Shown in pieces: positions 27,017 through 36,774 of a DNA stretch of 64,000 bases. The position numbers and the translations under genes were made by a program. The notes below the pieces were generated by a model. The model ran no database searches and was not told the DNA's origin. It was given only the letters and a program-made list of their open reading frames with translations. Where the stretch lies: the NCBI GenBank assembly GCA_963738665.1, contig CAVTXL010000004.1:124001-188000 (forward strand), read 5' to 3'. Within the stretch, counting starts at the first letter, position 1, and every line of letters starts with the position of its first letter. Source of the stretch: JABDGM01 sp963738665 (GTDB taxonomy: Bacteria; Planctomycetota; Planctomycetia; Pirellulales; Lacipirellulaceae).

Positions 27017-27418
27017 TCACTTTGCTGTGAGCCAGCCCATATAGTCCGGAAAGTCATCGTCGATCAGCCGTTGCGCTTCGGCATCAAGCTTTTCTGCTCC
27101 GACAAATCCAATTCGCGTGAACCTAGGATATTCTGCAAATCCGATTACGTCCCTAGGATCAATATTGGCAACTTGAAGCTGATGCTCAAGCTTGTCGCGC
27201 ATTCCGTTCGCAAGCTTAAGAATTGCTAAATATACTTGATGCTCGTTGTACATTTTGCCAAAATGCGGCTCGCGACTCTTGTCCTTGCCCCATGCCCACA
27301 GTGGTGATGAGTATTGGCTCAAGACGTTGTAAATGGCTTCAACTTCATCCGCTCCGAAATCTCGGCGAATTACTCGCCAGACATCCACTTCGTTAATGTC
27401 TGGAACGCTCTGGCTCAT
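27017..27418 (-). CDS. Hypothetical protein of lower GC
   Basis: The protein has 133 residues from ATG 27418 (MSQSVPDINEVDVW); a longer frame reaches 27490 without support. The protein is acidic and soluble, with alternating helices (VWRVIRRDFGADEVEAIYNVL, VYLAILKLANGMRDKLEHQL). I do not recognise the family. The local base composition is clearly less GC-rich than its neighbours and codon use is more A/T-ending, which suggests recent acquisition. It is convergent with glnS, with its stop 10 bases from the glnS stop. Confidence 0.6.
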   Translation of the reverse strand: MSQSVPDINEVDVWRVIRRDFGADEVEAIYNVLSQYSSPLWAWGKDKSREPHFGKMYNEHQVYLAILKLANGMRDKLEHQLQVANIDPRDVIGFAEYPRFTRIGFVGAEKLDAEAQRLIDDDFPDYMGWLTAK

Positions 27419-27574
27419 AGGTTCGACGGTACCAATGCAATTCGTCAGGCCCAAATGCCGAAATCGCACGTTGTGTCGAAACAGCATCACTTAGGAAGCA
27501 AGAAATTGCCGCTCAACAACCAACAGTGTTGGGGTGACTGAGTCGGCATCGCAAGCACTACGTGCGGTGGGCAT

Positions 27575-28004
27575 TTATTGCCCGCTGCCGGATGCACCGG
27601 CGGTCGCCGCGGGCACGTAAAAGTCTTCCAGTCGTTTGCCGTACAGCGACACCCACTTCTCGTTGTTGCGCAGCCAGACCCGATCGTCGGCGCTCAGCCG
27701 GTCAATGGCGACGGAAAGTCTTTGCTTCTCCGGCAGCCGAACCAACTCGATGCTTTCGGCGCCGACGTTCACCGCCACGGCATCCACTTGGAAGCGGCCC
27801 GGTCGAATCGGTAAACTGTGCCGCAGCAGTGCTTCGTAGTGGGCAATCGCCTTCAATTGCTCTGGGTCGCCTTCCGTGGTCCGTTGAGTCTCGCGCCGCG
27901 TCTTTTCTTCGTTTAACAAGGTTTTTGAAATCAGGCGATTCGGTGAGCGGTCCAAGGGGGAGCAGCACCATCGCGTAGGTTGTAGCACCGTTACTCATCC
28001 GCAC
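27575..28004 (-). CDS. Hypothetical protein with SHD1-like domain, one frame break
   Basis: The C-terminal frame contains a small beta-domain, GRFQVDAVAVNVGAESIEL, then a polar strand and IDRLSADDRVWLRNNEK. This resembles the SLA1-homology-1-like modules common in planctomycete secreted proteins (pattern: F-x-V-x-A...V-x-L...LSxxDxxWL). The N-terminal part (MRMSNGATTYAMVLL... ESPDF) is in another frame; one indel in the AAAAA run near 27924 would join them. It lies 50 bases downstream of the trypsin-like gene on the same strand and may be cotranscribed. The function is unknown. Confidence 0.5.
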
Positions 28005-28054
28005 CGGTCACTGGCGGTCCGATAAAGAAGACGTCGTCGATGGTCGATTTGCGA

Positions 28055-29152
28055 TTAGGGATTTTTGGCGAGTTTCGTGCGGACCGAATCGGCCTCACCG
28101 TCCGGCAGAAGCACCAAGCATAACACGTCGTCGACGGAAACAAACATTCCGTCGTCGTCGACGTCGCCGATTGTCATATCGCCGCGGACGCGAGCGATCT
28201 CACCTGGCTCGATTGCCGCGATTCTGACAGCGGGAAATGCCCGCTGCAACTCGCCTGCTTCGACGCGCTTAAAATCGGCCGCCGACACTTGGGGCAGCCG
28301 CGTTTTCAGCTTAGCGACGAGCATTTCAGCAAGCGAGGAGGCGCCGGCCAAATCGGGCGAGCGGCCGGCGACGTCGTTGACCATCGACTCAATGAACACC
28401 GTCACCGCCTGCGGATCGGCGCCGCCGACGGCCGCGGCGGCCGCCTTGACGATTCTTACATCTTTGTCTGCCTTCGCGCGGCGGAGAAAATCGGCGACCG
28501 CATCGCCCGGGACGGCCAGGGCCTGATTGCTGTTGGTCTTGAGATAGGCGAAATTGATGCCCACCAGCACTTTGGTCGCGGTGAACAGCGGTCCGCCGCT
28601 GTTCCCGCCGGTGAGGGCCGCGTCGTGCCACAGCGCTGACTTGACGGAAACGTCTTCTTTATCGTCCCCGCGGGCAGCGGCGACCGGGTGGCGGGCGACC
28701 TGGCCGCCGGTCGTTGTGAGCCCGACGCCAAAGCGTGAACCGAGTGGAAATCCGTATGCGATGACCCGCTCGGCGAGCGCCGGCAAGCCGTCCAGGACTG
28801 TCACTTGCGCTGCCGGCAAGTCGGTCGATGTTTCTAACAGGGCCAGGTCGTAGTTTTCACATATGGCAACCGCCCGGGCCAGGTGAGCTTTTTTATAGTC
28901 GGGCCCCGGATAAATTCGAAAGCCGTCGAACAACTTTCCCTTCTCGTCTTGGGCGATGTGACGGTTGGTCAGAACGTACCGCTTACCCACAATGACGCCC
29001 GAGCCGCTGGCCAGCGCGATCGCGGCCGGTTTTGGCAATGCACCACTGGCCGTTCTCAACCGCACGGGTTCCGCGGCTTGGACAAGCGTAGGATGCGTGA
29101 GAACCGCGACGCCCATCGCACAGGCTGCGCGAATGATCAGGTGCCGTGCCAT
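28055..29152 (-). CDS. Trypsin-like serine protease, exported
   Basis: The protein has 365 residues from ATG 29152, which begins a signal peptide (MARHLIIRAACAMGVAVL... VQAAEP); the frame extends upstream without support. The protease fold is S1C-like: SGSGVIVGKRYVLTNRHIAQ with catalytic His, YDLALLE with catalytic Asp, and ALTGGNSGGPLF with catalytic Ser. No PDZ domain follows; instead there is a helical region and a C-terminal beta segment (DMTIGDVDDDGMFVSVDDVL). It probably acts in the periplasm or outside the cell. The substrate is unknown. A small SHD1-like gene follows on the same strand. Confidence 0.82.
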   Translation of the reverse strand: MARHLIIRAACAMGVAVLTHPTLVQAAEPVRLRTASGALPKPAAIALASGSGVIVGKRYVLTNRHIAQDEKGKLFDGFRIYPGPDYKKAHLARAVAICENYDLALLETSTDLPAAQVTVLDGLPALAERVIAYGFPLGSRFGVGLTTTGGQVARHPVAAARGDDKEDVSVKSALWHDAALTGGNSGGPLFTATKVLVGINFAYLKTNSNQALAVPGDAVADFLRRAKADKDVRIVKAAAAAVGGADPQAVTVFIESMVNDVAGRSPDLAGASSLAEMLVAKLKTRLPQVSAADFKRVEAGELQRAFPAVRIAAIEPGEIARVRGDMTIGDVDDDGMFVSVDDVLCLVLLPDGEADSVRTKLAKNP

Positions 29153-29438
29153 TTCCGCTGTCCCCCAAAGGACCTCGACAATTGCCAACTCGGCTGGTGG
29201 GATTGCTACGGTGATTATGCCACAGCCGGCCTCGGTTTGCAATCAACAGGTTTGGGGACAAGCGGCGAAAACTTGTGCACAAGCCAACCAAGCTGCTCAG
29301 CGGCCCGAGATGTCCATCTGATGCGAATGGTCCGAGCAGGAATTCTGGCAAACTGGCAACGGCGGACTTTGAAAGCGGCGCTATGCCGGCCAACCTGCCG
29401 AGGGAATCATCGTTAAAGAGCGGCCGGCAACATTGCGT

Positions 29439-30041
29439 TCATGCCGCCTTATCGCATCTTAAGCCGGCTCGCGCGTTGCGGCGGATGCCATCAGCGGCGA
29501 CTGCATACCCCACGTGGGCGGCCAGTGCGTCGGCATGCTTGGCCAGCGGCGTTTTGACAGGCGACGGGCCGAGGCCGAAAAGGGGCACGGCAACCTCATC
29601 ACCAAACAGCCATAGCACGATGCCAAAAGGCAGGCCGAGTCCCCCCGCAACCGCCGGGAACGCATCGCACATTCCGCCATAAAGCGCGCCCACCGTTGTG
29701 CCGTAGCCATAGTGAACCAGTGGTCCAGCCACCTGCTTCTGCTCGGACGTCAACTCGGTGGGGAGCACCTTTCGTGATACGGCTGTGGCAATCCGTGTCG
29801 TTGCGGGATCGGAGTTTTGTTCCTCCGGTTCTTTTTGCTCGTCTGTGGAGGATTGTGCACCACTCGAATCTCGCTGGCTGTCGCCGCCCGTTAACTCCTG
29901 AACGGCTTTCCCGATGCCATGCACCCGGTTCATTGCCCACGACGCGAATAGTCCACACACAGCGCCGGCAATCGCCCCCTTGGCAATCGTGGCAGCAGCC
30001 CGACTGCGGTTTTTCTGGCAAGAGGAGTTCGAGAACTTCAT
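29439..30041 (-). CDS. DUF1440-like inner membrane protein
   Basis: The protein has 200 residues from ATG 30041 (MKFSNSSCQKN); upstream in-frame sequence is rejected because it lacks homology. It has an N-terminal Gly/Ala membrane helix (KGAIAGAVCGLFASWAMNRV), then an acidic Ser/Gln/Glu linker (about 60-95), then YGYGTTVGALYGGMCDAFPAVAGGLG and a second helix with LPFGIVLWLFGDEVAVPLFGLG. This matches the YagU/DUF1440 pattern of a four-helix membrane protein. The family role is poorly known, with a link to acid resistance in E. coli. It is divergent from egtD. Confidence 0.7.
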   Translation of the reverse strand: MKFSNSSCQKNRSRAAATIAKGAIAGAVCGLFASWAMNRVHGIGKAVQELTGGDSQRDSSGAQSSTDEQKEPEEQNSDPATTRIATAVSRKVLPTELTSEQKQVAGPLVHYGYGTTVGALYGGMCDAFPAVAGGLGLPFGIVLWLFGDEVAVPLFGLGPSPVKTPLAKHADALAAHVGYAVAADGIRRNARAGLRCDKAA

Positions 30042-30399
30042 CGTCGTTAACTCATCGTCTGATAAGTGAAGCGGTTGACCCATCGATAGCATTCGCATCG
30101 GGCGACAGGCCTGGAATTGCAATTCCTGTGCCTTGAAAGCGGGGCGGGCCCTTCGACACGAGCGTTCTAGAGTCTCTGGACATGCGTCCGTTGGCGGGTG
30201 GCACGGCAAACCGTTTGGTACAGAGGTTGCACTCAACCGGCCCACATTCCGCAATGGGAGGATTTGCAGCTTGACGAGCGGCCCATCCCGTTTCCTAACC
30301 GCTTAATGTCCGCCCTTTTGACGTGGGACGCGGCAAAGGAGGCTGGCACCGGGTCCACTTGACAGGTCGCAACGCACAACCGGGAGTTGTACTGCTTCG
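30042..30399. other. Divergent promoter region with no supported gene
   Basis: The region separates the DUF1440-like gene (minus) and egtD (plus). A TTGACA occurs at 30359-30364 on the plus strand, but no good -10 is found at normal spacing. Nothing else stands out. Confidence 0.4.
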
Positions 30400-31383
30400 A
30401 TGTCCACTGGCTACCCACTACTTGCCGCCACAGCGCCCCCAGTCTTAACGCCAAGTTTGTCGCTCTTTGGACAGGACGTGCTGGCCGGCCTATCGCGGAC
30501 GCCAAAACAGCTTTCTTGCAAGTATCTCTACGACCATCGTGGTTCGCAATTGTTCGACATGATCTGTGAGTTACCGGAATATTATCCGGCCCGCACGGAA
30601 ATGGCGATCATGCGCGAGTTTGCCGACAGCATCGTCGATCATGTCGGCAACCATCTCACCTTGATCGAGCTGGGCAGCGGCAGCAGTACAAAAACTCGGC
30701 TGCTGCTCGATCGCTTGGCGAGCTCGTCGGTCTATGTGCCGGTTGACATTTCACCCGAACACTTGCTGCGCACTGCGGCCGCGCTAAAACGGGCTTACCA
30801 GCACATGGACGTCGTGCCGGTGTGTGCCGATTTTTCGAGCGAGTTCGAACTGCCGCTGCCGGCAGAGGCGCCGCGGCAACGCGTGATTTACTTTCCCGGC
30901 TCAACTGTCGGCAACTTCACCGGCAATGAAGTACGCCAATTGTTGCGCCGCATCGCGATGGCCTGCGGCTCTGGGGGACAGTTACTGATCGGCCTCGACC
31001 TCGACAAGGACCCGGCCACGATCGAAGCCGCCTATAACGACCGCGCCGGAGTGACCGCTGAGTTCAACCTGAATTTGCTGCTGCGCATCAACCGCGAGCT
31101 GCGTGGAACGTTCGATCTAGACGCCTTCGCACACGAAGCCGTTTATGATTGCGGCAAGCGTCGCATTGAGATGCGGTTGGTGAGCAAGTGGCGGCAGGAG
31201 GCCTCCGCATGCCGGCGAACGTTTCAATTTGCCCCCGGGGAACGAATCATCACCGAGTACTCTCACAAATTCACGGTCGCGGGCTTCGGTGAGCTTGCGC
31301 GGGCGGCCGGCTTCGCCCCCGAGCGGCACTGGCTCGACGAGCGCCAGTATTTCTGCGTCATGTGCCTCGTGTGCGAGCGGTAA
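30400..31383 (+). CDS. egtD: L-histidine N-alpha-methyltransferase
   Basis: The protein has 327 residues, the standard EgtD length. Blocks are KQLSCKYLYDHRGSQLFDMICELPEYYPARTE at the start, SAM-binding LIELGSGSSTKTRLLLD, YVPVDISPEHL, IYFPGSTVGNFTGNEV, LIGLDLDKD and the substrate-side NLNLLLRINREL, then IRTEYSHKF-like IITEYSHKFT near the end. EgtD trimethylates histidine to hercynine with SAM, the first step of ergothioneine synthesis. Only two bases separate its stop from the egtB start, so the two are surely cotranscribed. The start ATG 30400 is preceded by CGGGAG at a rather long distance. Confidence 0.92.
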   Translation: MSTGYPLLAATAPPVLTPSLSLFGQDVLAGLSRTPKQLSCKYLYDHRGSQLFDMICELPEYYPARTEMAIMREFADSIVDHVGNHLTLIELGSGSSTKTRLLLDRLASSSVYVPVDISPEHLLRTAAALKRAYQHMDVVPVCADFSSEFELPLPAEAPRQRVIYFPGSTVGNFTGNEVRQLLRRIAMACGSGGQLLIGLDLDKDPATIEAAYNDRAGVTAEFNLNLLLRINRELRGTFDLDAFAHEAVYDCGKRRIEMRLVSKWRQEASACRRTFQFAPGERIITEYSHKFTVAGFGELARAAGFAPERHWLDERQYFCVMCLVCER

Positions 31384-31385
31384 CA

Positions 31386-32678
31386 ATGACCACGGTGGCA
31401 GCGCCTCATTCACCATCGATCGCCGAAAAAGAGTCGCCGGCCGAGCGATATCAGCGGATCCGCAATTTCAGCGAGACACTGTGCGAGACGCTCAAGCCGG
31501 AAGATTGTTGCATTCAGTCGATGCCCGACGTCAGCCCCACGCGCTGGCACTTGGCGCATACCACGTGGTTTTTCGAGACGTTTCTCTTACGTCGATTCGC
31601 CGGCGATCCGCCGGAACACGACCACTATGCCTACTTGTTCAATTCGTATTACAACGCCGTCGGCCAGCAGTTTCCGCGGGCCGAGCGCGGGCAATTGTCG
31701 CGACCGACGCTGCGTGAAGTCTTCGGCTATCGCCGTTCGGTCGACGGCCGCGTCGCCTCACTCATCGATACCGCGGACGCGAACGAGCATCGCGACGAGC
31801 TATTTGCCATCCTCGAACTTGGGCTGCAACACGAGCAGCAGCACCAGGAGCTGATACTCACCGACATCAAACACGTCTTTTCTCGGAATCCGCTTCATCC
31901 CATTTATCGGCCCGGGACAATGGAGCTGCTCACGGCGAATCGGGCCAAGTGGCTTTCGTTTGAGGAGGGCGTTTATCGCATCGGCCACGGAGGGGGCGGC
32001 TTCGCGTTCGACAACGAATCCCCGCCACATCGGGTATTCCTCGAGCCGTTCCAACTCGCCGACCGGCTGGTGACTTGCGGAGAATATCTGAGTTTCGTCG
32101 CCGACGGGGGTTATCGGCGGCCGGAGCTGTGGCTGGCCGAAGGCTGGCAAGCGGCGCAGGCCGGCGGCTGGACGGCCCCGCTGTATTGGGACCTAGTCGA
32201 CGGCCCGCAACGAGAATTCACCCTGGCCGGCCAGTTGCCGATCAATCGTCACCGGCCGGTTTGCCACATCAGCTACTACGAAGCCGACGCGTTCGCGCGC
32301 TGGGCCGGCGCCCGCCTGCCGACGGAATTCGAATGGGAGGTGGCGAGCCAGAAAGCGCCCGTCGAAGGCTCCTTTGTCGGGCCGCTACTGCGCGTCGGTC
32401 GGGCCATCCATCCGGGCGCAGCGGCGCCCGTTGAGAGTGACGGGCCGCATTGGTTCGGCGATGTCTGGCAGTGGACCGCCAGCGCCTACGCCCCGTATCC
32501 CGGCTACCGGCCGGCCGCTGGTGCGCTAGGGGAATACAACGGCAAATTCATGTGTAACCAATACGTGCTGCGCGGCGGCTCTTGTGCGACGTCGCACGAT
32601 CACATTCGGCCCACGTACCGTAATTTCTTTCCCGCCGCCGCACGCTGGCAATTCACGGGCATCCGGCTGGCGCTGTGA
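31386..32678 (+). CDS. egtB: Ergothioneine sulfoxide-synthase-type enzyme EgtB
   Basis: The protein has 430 residues from ATG 31386, two bases after the egtD stop. The N-terminal DinB-like helical domain has MPDVSPTRWHLAHTTWFFE, and the iron-binding HX3HXE motif is in LQHEQQHQELIL (about 148-154). The C-terminal half is an FGE-sulfatase domain: DNESPPHRVFLEPFQLADRLVT, RLPTEFEWEVA, FGDVWQWTASAYAPYPGY and LRGGSCATSHDHIRPTYRNFF. EgtB couples hercynine with a thiol (gamma-glutamylcysteine or cysteine) and oxygen. The preferred thiol is not obvious from sequence. EgtC and EgtE genes are absent here, as is common outside Actinobacteria. Confidence 0.92.
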   Translation: MTTVAAPHSPSIAEKESPAERYQRIRNFSETLCETLKPEDCCIQSMPDVSPTRWHLAHTTWFFETFLLRRFAGDPPEHDHYAYLFNSYYNAVGQQFPRAERGQLSRPTLREVFGYRRSVDGRVASLIDTADANEHRDELFAILELGLQHEQQHQELILTDIKHVFSRNPLHPIYRPGTMELLTANRAKWLSFEEGVYRIGHGGGGFAFDNESPPHRVFLEPFQLADRLVTCGEYLSFVADGGYRRPELWLAEGWQAAQAGGWTAPLYWDLVDGPQREFTLAGQLPINRHRPVCHISYYEADAFARWAGARLPTEFEWEVASQKAPVEGSFVGPLLRVGRAIHPGAAAPVESDGPHWFGDVWQWTASAYAPYPGYRPAAGALGEYNGKFMCNQYVLRGGSCATSHDHIRPTYRNFFPAAARWQFTGIRLAL

Positions 32679-32689
32679 ACCGCTGTGCT

Positions 32690-33478
32690 TTACTTGCGCA
32701 CTGCTGAGTGAGCATTGGCTTCCGGTTGTTTAGCGGGCGTTGCGACTTCAGAGTTGCCTCGTCCTGGCTGGCTCGCCACGACCTCGGTAAGCAGGAATAC
32801 CTCGACGCAATCGTTCGCGTCCTGCCAGGCGGGTTCGAGCCGCGAATCGATCGGCTCGTGCGGCGATGCCTGACTCAAGCGAATCCTCCGCGGCTCGATG
32901 TTGTGCTCTGCCAAGAAGCTTTGCACAGCGCTGCTGCGTTCGTAGCACAGGGTCCACAGGTCGCGATACGGGCTCGTCGATGGCAGCGGACGCAATGACG
33001 AGTGGGCCCGCAACTCGATACGGTTCGGTTTGCCCGCCAGCACCGGCAGAACTTTGATTAACGCGTCTTCGGCCTCCGGCGTTAGTGCGGCCGAACCAGG
33101 TTCAAACGCCACCACCAAAGCCGGCAAGTCCTGTTCCGGTTTATCGAGCAAGTGCACCTGGTTTTTTTGCCGCCAGACGGAAATTGCTCCCGGCTCTTTT
33201 TCTGTTGCGTTTGGCTCGTTGCTTTGCGGGTGTCGGTCGGGCAGAATACCCTGCGGCGCATCGCCAACCGGCGCCTGGCCGTTGAGGCCCGCCGGATTCT
33301 GAAAACTGGGCGCCGTGTTCTCGCTCGACGTGCCCCACGGGTCCTGAAAGTAACCGCCGATAGCCTTTTTAACATCTTGCGGCTGCGCCGTGAGCCACAT
33401 GACCAGGAAAAATGCCATCATCGCGGTCACGAAGTCCGCGTAGGCTACTTTCCATGCACCGCCGCCTTTACCAGCCAT
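32690..33478 (-). CDS. motB: Flagellar motor stator protein MotB
   Basis: The protein has 262 residues. The N-terminal AWKVAYADFVTAMMAFFLVMW carries the proton-binding Asp (D15) and the single membrane span, then the plug region. After a Pro/Asn-rich linker, the C-terminal OmpA-like peptidoglycan-binding domain is seen (VVAFEPGSAALTPEAEDAL, RIELRAHSSL, CYERSSAVQSFLAEHNIEPRRIRLSQA). The Arg of the cell-wall motif is conserved. It pairs with MotA, whose gene ends 109 bases upstream on the same strand, and anchors the stator to the wall. Its stop lies 11 bases from the convergent egtB stop. No other flagellar genes are in the window. Confidence 0.9.
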   Translation of the reverse strand: MAGKGGGAWKVAYADFVTAMMAFFLVMWLTAQPQDVKKAIGGYFQDPWGTSSENTAPSFQNPAGLNGQAPVGDAPQGILPDRHPQSNEPNATEKEPGAISVWRQKNQVHLLDKPEQDLPALVVAFEPGSAALTPEAEDALIKVLPVLAGKPNRIELRAHSSLRPLPSTSPYRDLWTLCYERSSAVQSFLAEHNIEPRRIRLSQASPHEPIDSRLEPAWQDANDCVEVFLLTEVVASQPGRGNSEVATPAKQPEANAHSAVRK

Positions 33479-33587
33479 AACAGTACCCTGACAGAATCAC
33501 GATTTCCGAACGACACATGCAATCTCAGTAGAACGCCTCGGAGTTGTTGCAATCGTCATTCGTCATGCGGTATTCGTGATCGTCCTC

Positions 33588-34447
33588 CTACGCAGCTTCC
33601 GCTTCTTTGAACCACTGATCGAGTACGTCGCGTTCCGGCCGGAACTCGTTGGGCATACCGCGACGGGCCATGTCGATGGCCACTTTGGGGGGCTGATTTT
33701 TGGCGAAGCTGACCAGCACGGTCGTAATGCGCGGAAGTAGGCGGCCTCGGTAAGACCCAAGAACTCCATCCGCGTCACCAGCGGCGCTGCCAGGCCGTAT
33801 GACATCAAGATGCCCAGGAAGGTCCCCACGAGCGCGGCGCCGACATGATGGCCGATCTCGGCCGGCGGACCGTCGATGTGGCCCATCGTCACGACGATGC
33901 CGAGCACGGCCGCCACAATGCCGAACCCTGGGAGCGCATCGGCAACTTTCGCCAGGGCGCCCATCGGCGCATGATGTTCTTCCTCCATTACCTTGAGCTC
34001 GGCTTCCAACAATTCGGCCAGTTGCTCAGGCTTGGCCGTGGCCTCGATCAACGGGCCCATGCCGCCGCAGATGAATGAAACGACGTGGTGGTTGTGCGCG
34101 ATTCGCGGATACTTGTTGAGAATTGCGCTATCGTGCGGATTGGAGATGTGCGACTCGAGGGCCAGCATGCCGTCGCGGCGGGCCAAGCGCAGCAGGTCGT
34201 ACAAGCACTTGAATAGGTCTTCGTACGCCGCCCGGTTAAAGGGAGTGCCTTTGAACGTGCCGACGAGGCCTTTGACCAGGTCTTTCAGGACCTTGGGCGG
34301 AGTGCCGACCACGAGCGCTCCCAAGGCAGCCCCGCCGAGAGTCAAGAATTCCGACCACTGCAACAGCGCACCCACATGCCCGCCGGCCATCGTGAACCCG
34401 CCGAGCACCGCACCAAACACAATAATGACGCCGATGATGACAAACAT
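33588..34447 (-). CDS. motA: Flagellar motor stator protein MotA, one frame break
   Basis: From ATG 34447 the frame gives MFVIIGVIIVFGAVLGGFTMAGGHVGALLQ and the MotA helices, cytoplasmic loop and ALPGFGIVAAVLGIVVTMGHIDGP, AALVGTFLGILMSYGL. Near 33726 one base is missing. The intact C-terminus in the next frame reads TTVLVSFAKNQPPKVAIDM and ends DVLDQWFKEAEAA with stop at 33588, the normal MotA tail. The reconstructed protein is about 286 residues. MotA and MotB form the ion-driven stator. Since the motifs on both sides are complete, a sequence error is more likely than loss. The frame extends upstream of 34447 without homology. Confidence 0.88.
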
Positions 34448-34882
34448 GGTTGCGGGAATGCGGTCTGGGAAATGGCCAAGATTCGCAATGCAGCGACGAA
34501 CAAGCCTGCTGCAAGAGCGCGATGTTGGCTGTTCTCCGCGTCGGCGCGCAGGGCGAACGGTCGCCGCGCCACCCGCCAGCACGCGCTCCGTCCTGGCCGG
34601 GCCTGTGAAACCATAGCATTGAGATCTGGCCCGGGGGGCTGCAGCCGCACGCAAATCAGGGCCGTATCGGCAGACGCGGCTGGCCTGATTGTATGGGCCG
34701 CGATGGGTGCGGCCGGGCCAATTTGCGATCGCCAGCCGGGAAGCAGAATTCCGAACGGTTCAGCCAAAACAGTCTCTTTTACTGCCTGATTTGACGGCCC
34801 TGGTCGCTCGTCTTAAGCTGAGACGAGTGCGCAGCCAACGGCCTGACAATATTTTCCTGCTCCCCAGGGGAGGATGGTAACG
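34448..34882. other. Divergent intergenic region with no supported gene
   Basis: It lies between motA (minus) and the repeat-containing gene (plus). A GGGGAGG ribosome binding site stands at its right end (34865-34871), eleven bases before ATG 34883. No convincing promoter hexamers or coding frames are seen in the rest. Confidence 0.45.
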
Positions 34883-36467
34883 ATGAACTCACTCAAGTTC
34901 GCCGGAAGACTTTTTTTGTTTGTGCTCGTGACTGTGTCGATGAACGAAGCGCTGGCCACTGCTCAAACATCGGCGACCACTGCGGTATCGCGAGGTTCGG
35001 CAACACCGCCCGCAGTCGCCCGACTCGATACCACCTACATCCCGCCCGACGCCGATCTGGTCGTGGTCGTGCGCCCCGCACAGATCATGGCCTCGCCAAA
35101 CGCAGCAAATCTGCCGCTCGAGGTGGCTTCGGCGGCCGGCCTGGAGTATTTGGGCTTCGATCCGGCTGACATGGAGGAGGTGATCGCCTTTGCCAAAAAG
35201 CCAAAAGCCGTTGGCCTTACCGAAGCCGCTCTCCCACCCGACGCAGGCACGTCCGATGCGCCGTCATCCGCTCCGATGCCGGCTCCCGTTCCGATGCCGG
35301 CTCCCGTTCCGATGCCGGCTCCCGTTCCGATGCCGGCTCCCGTTCCGATGCCGGCTCCCGTTCCGATGCCGCTAGCCCGCCAGACGCGACTGCCCCTTCC
35401 GAAGCCGTTGTCCCTGGCCCGCTCGAATTTGGCACTATCATCAAATTCACCAAGCCGTTTAACGGGGCTGCGCTGCCGCCCGAAATGCGGGGCCACACCC
35501 AAACGGCCGAGCTCGCCGGCCGCAAGTATTTGCAGAGCACCGTGCCGGGAATGCCAAGTTTCTATGTGCCAGACGGCAAAACGCTCGTCATCGCGCCGGA
35601 ACCTGTGTTGAAGCAGCTTGTAGAACACAAGGGAGCCCCGTCACGCCCTTTCTCGAACCGCGTTCGAGGCGCATGGCGGGCAACGATGTTTACGCGGCGG
35701 TCGACTTCACGACGCTACGTGGCGAGGTCCAACTAGGAGTCGCCATTCTGCGGTCGCAGTGGCAAGCACAAGCTCCGGGCACTCTGCCGCCGGGAACGGA
35801 GGAGTTATTCAATGTGCCGGGGATGATCGGCGCTATTGAGGCGACATTCAACATATCGAACGCGAATCCATCGGCCCTGGTCATACACGCGAACGACGCC
35901 GCCACTGGCGAAAAGCTTGAGAAGTTGATTGTCGCCAGACTCAAAGCCAGCGAGGAAGCCCAGGCCGCCCAAATCGCCGGCCACGACGACCCAGTTGAAA
36001 AGGCCTTAGCCGCCTACACGCAGCGCATCACTGGCGGCTGGATAAAGAAGCTGCGCCCAGATCGAAACGGTGCACGCCTCACATTTTTCCGCACTGAGGG
36101 AAATCCGAGTCAACAACAATTGACGACGATCGCGATTGGTGGAATCGCCATCGCGGCGATACTACCTGCGATTCAGGCGGCCCGCGACGCGGCCCGACGC
36201 AACGCCTTGAACAGCCGAATGGATGACCCGATGTCGAGATCGGACATGTCGCCGGGCAATATCCCCGGCGGCCTCGGCATGGATGGAGCCCGCGGCATGC
36301 CGCCTGGCACTGGCGATGTGAACAGAATGCAAATTGGCAATGATCCGACAACGCCTCCAACGCTCACCGACGAACAACGTCAACGCTCCGGAAGCGAGGG
36401 TGTCAACCGAGATGGAACTCCGACGACGCCAGAGCGGCCGGTGGCGGATGAAAACGAACGGCGCTGA
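34883..36467 (+). CDS. Exported protein with coding tandem repeat and internal pilin-like helix, two frame breaks
   Basis: ATG 34883 with GGGGAGG upstream starts a signal peptide (LFLFVLVTVSMNEALATAQ). The first frame runs to an 18-base tandem repeat (35273-35371). After it the sense frame changes to SEAVVPGPLEFGTIIKFTKPF and YLQSTVPGMPSFYVPDGKTLVIAPEPVLKQL. It changes again near 35638 (one C missing) to PVTPFLEPRSRRMAGNDVYAAV and onward to the stop. The joined protein has about 527 residues. Near its C-terminal third, IAIGGIAIAAILPAIQAARDAARR resembles the hydrophobic helix of planctomycete DUF1559 pilin-like proteins, but is internal. The tail is Gly/Met/Pro-rich. The function is unknown. 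Confidence 0.6.
35273..35371 (+). repeat. 18-base tandem repeat inside a gene
   Basis: Five perfect copies of CCGATGCCGGCTCCCGTT (35273-35362) are followed by a nine-base partial copy. Since the unit is a multiple of three, copy-number change keeps the frame. It encodes PMPAPV in one frame or DAGSRS in the frame used downstream; the correct phase is uncertain because a frame break lies at or near the repeat. Confidence 0.9.
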
Positions 36468-36774
36468 GGCCGCCATGCGCGGCCCTGGATTTCTCGGATC
36501 GCGCGGTTCGCCGCTACCGATTTCGATGTAGGAGCGTGCGCTCGCGACGTTCTGCATCGACTTTCGTGGCGATTGATCAGGCAAACAGCTACGCTGCACG
36601 TAGGAATCTTCAATCGCCACTCCTCCAATGCTCAGATAGCGCCGATCCGACCTGCGGTTGAACTGGCGCCGCGAGGAGCGGATTGCAGGTTGCCAGCGGG
36701 CCGAATTCAGCCGATAATCGTTGACTCGCCGCTCCGGCATTGGTCAACGGCCTCACGAAACATTCAGTTCTCAA
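36468..36774. other. Intergenic stretch with no supported gene
   Basis: No coding frame or regulatory signal strong enough to call is seen between the repeat-containing gene and the PfkB-family gene, both on the plus strand. Confidence 0.4.

Noticed and set aside
30359..30390. TTGACA upstream of egtD as a promoter
   Set aside because: No acceptable -10 at 15-19 bases.
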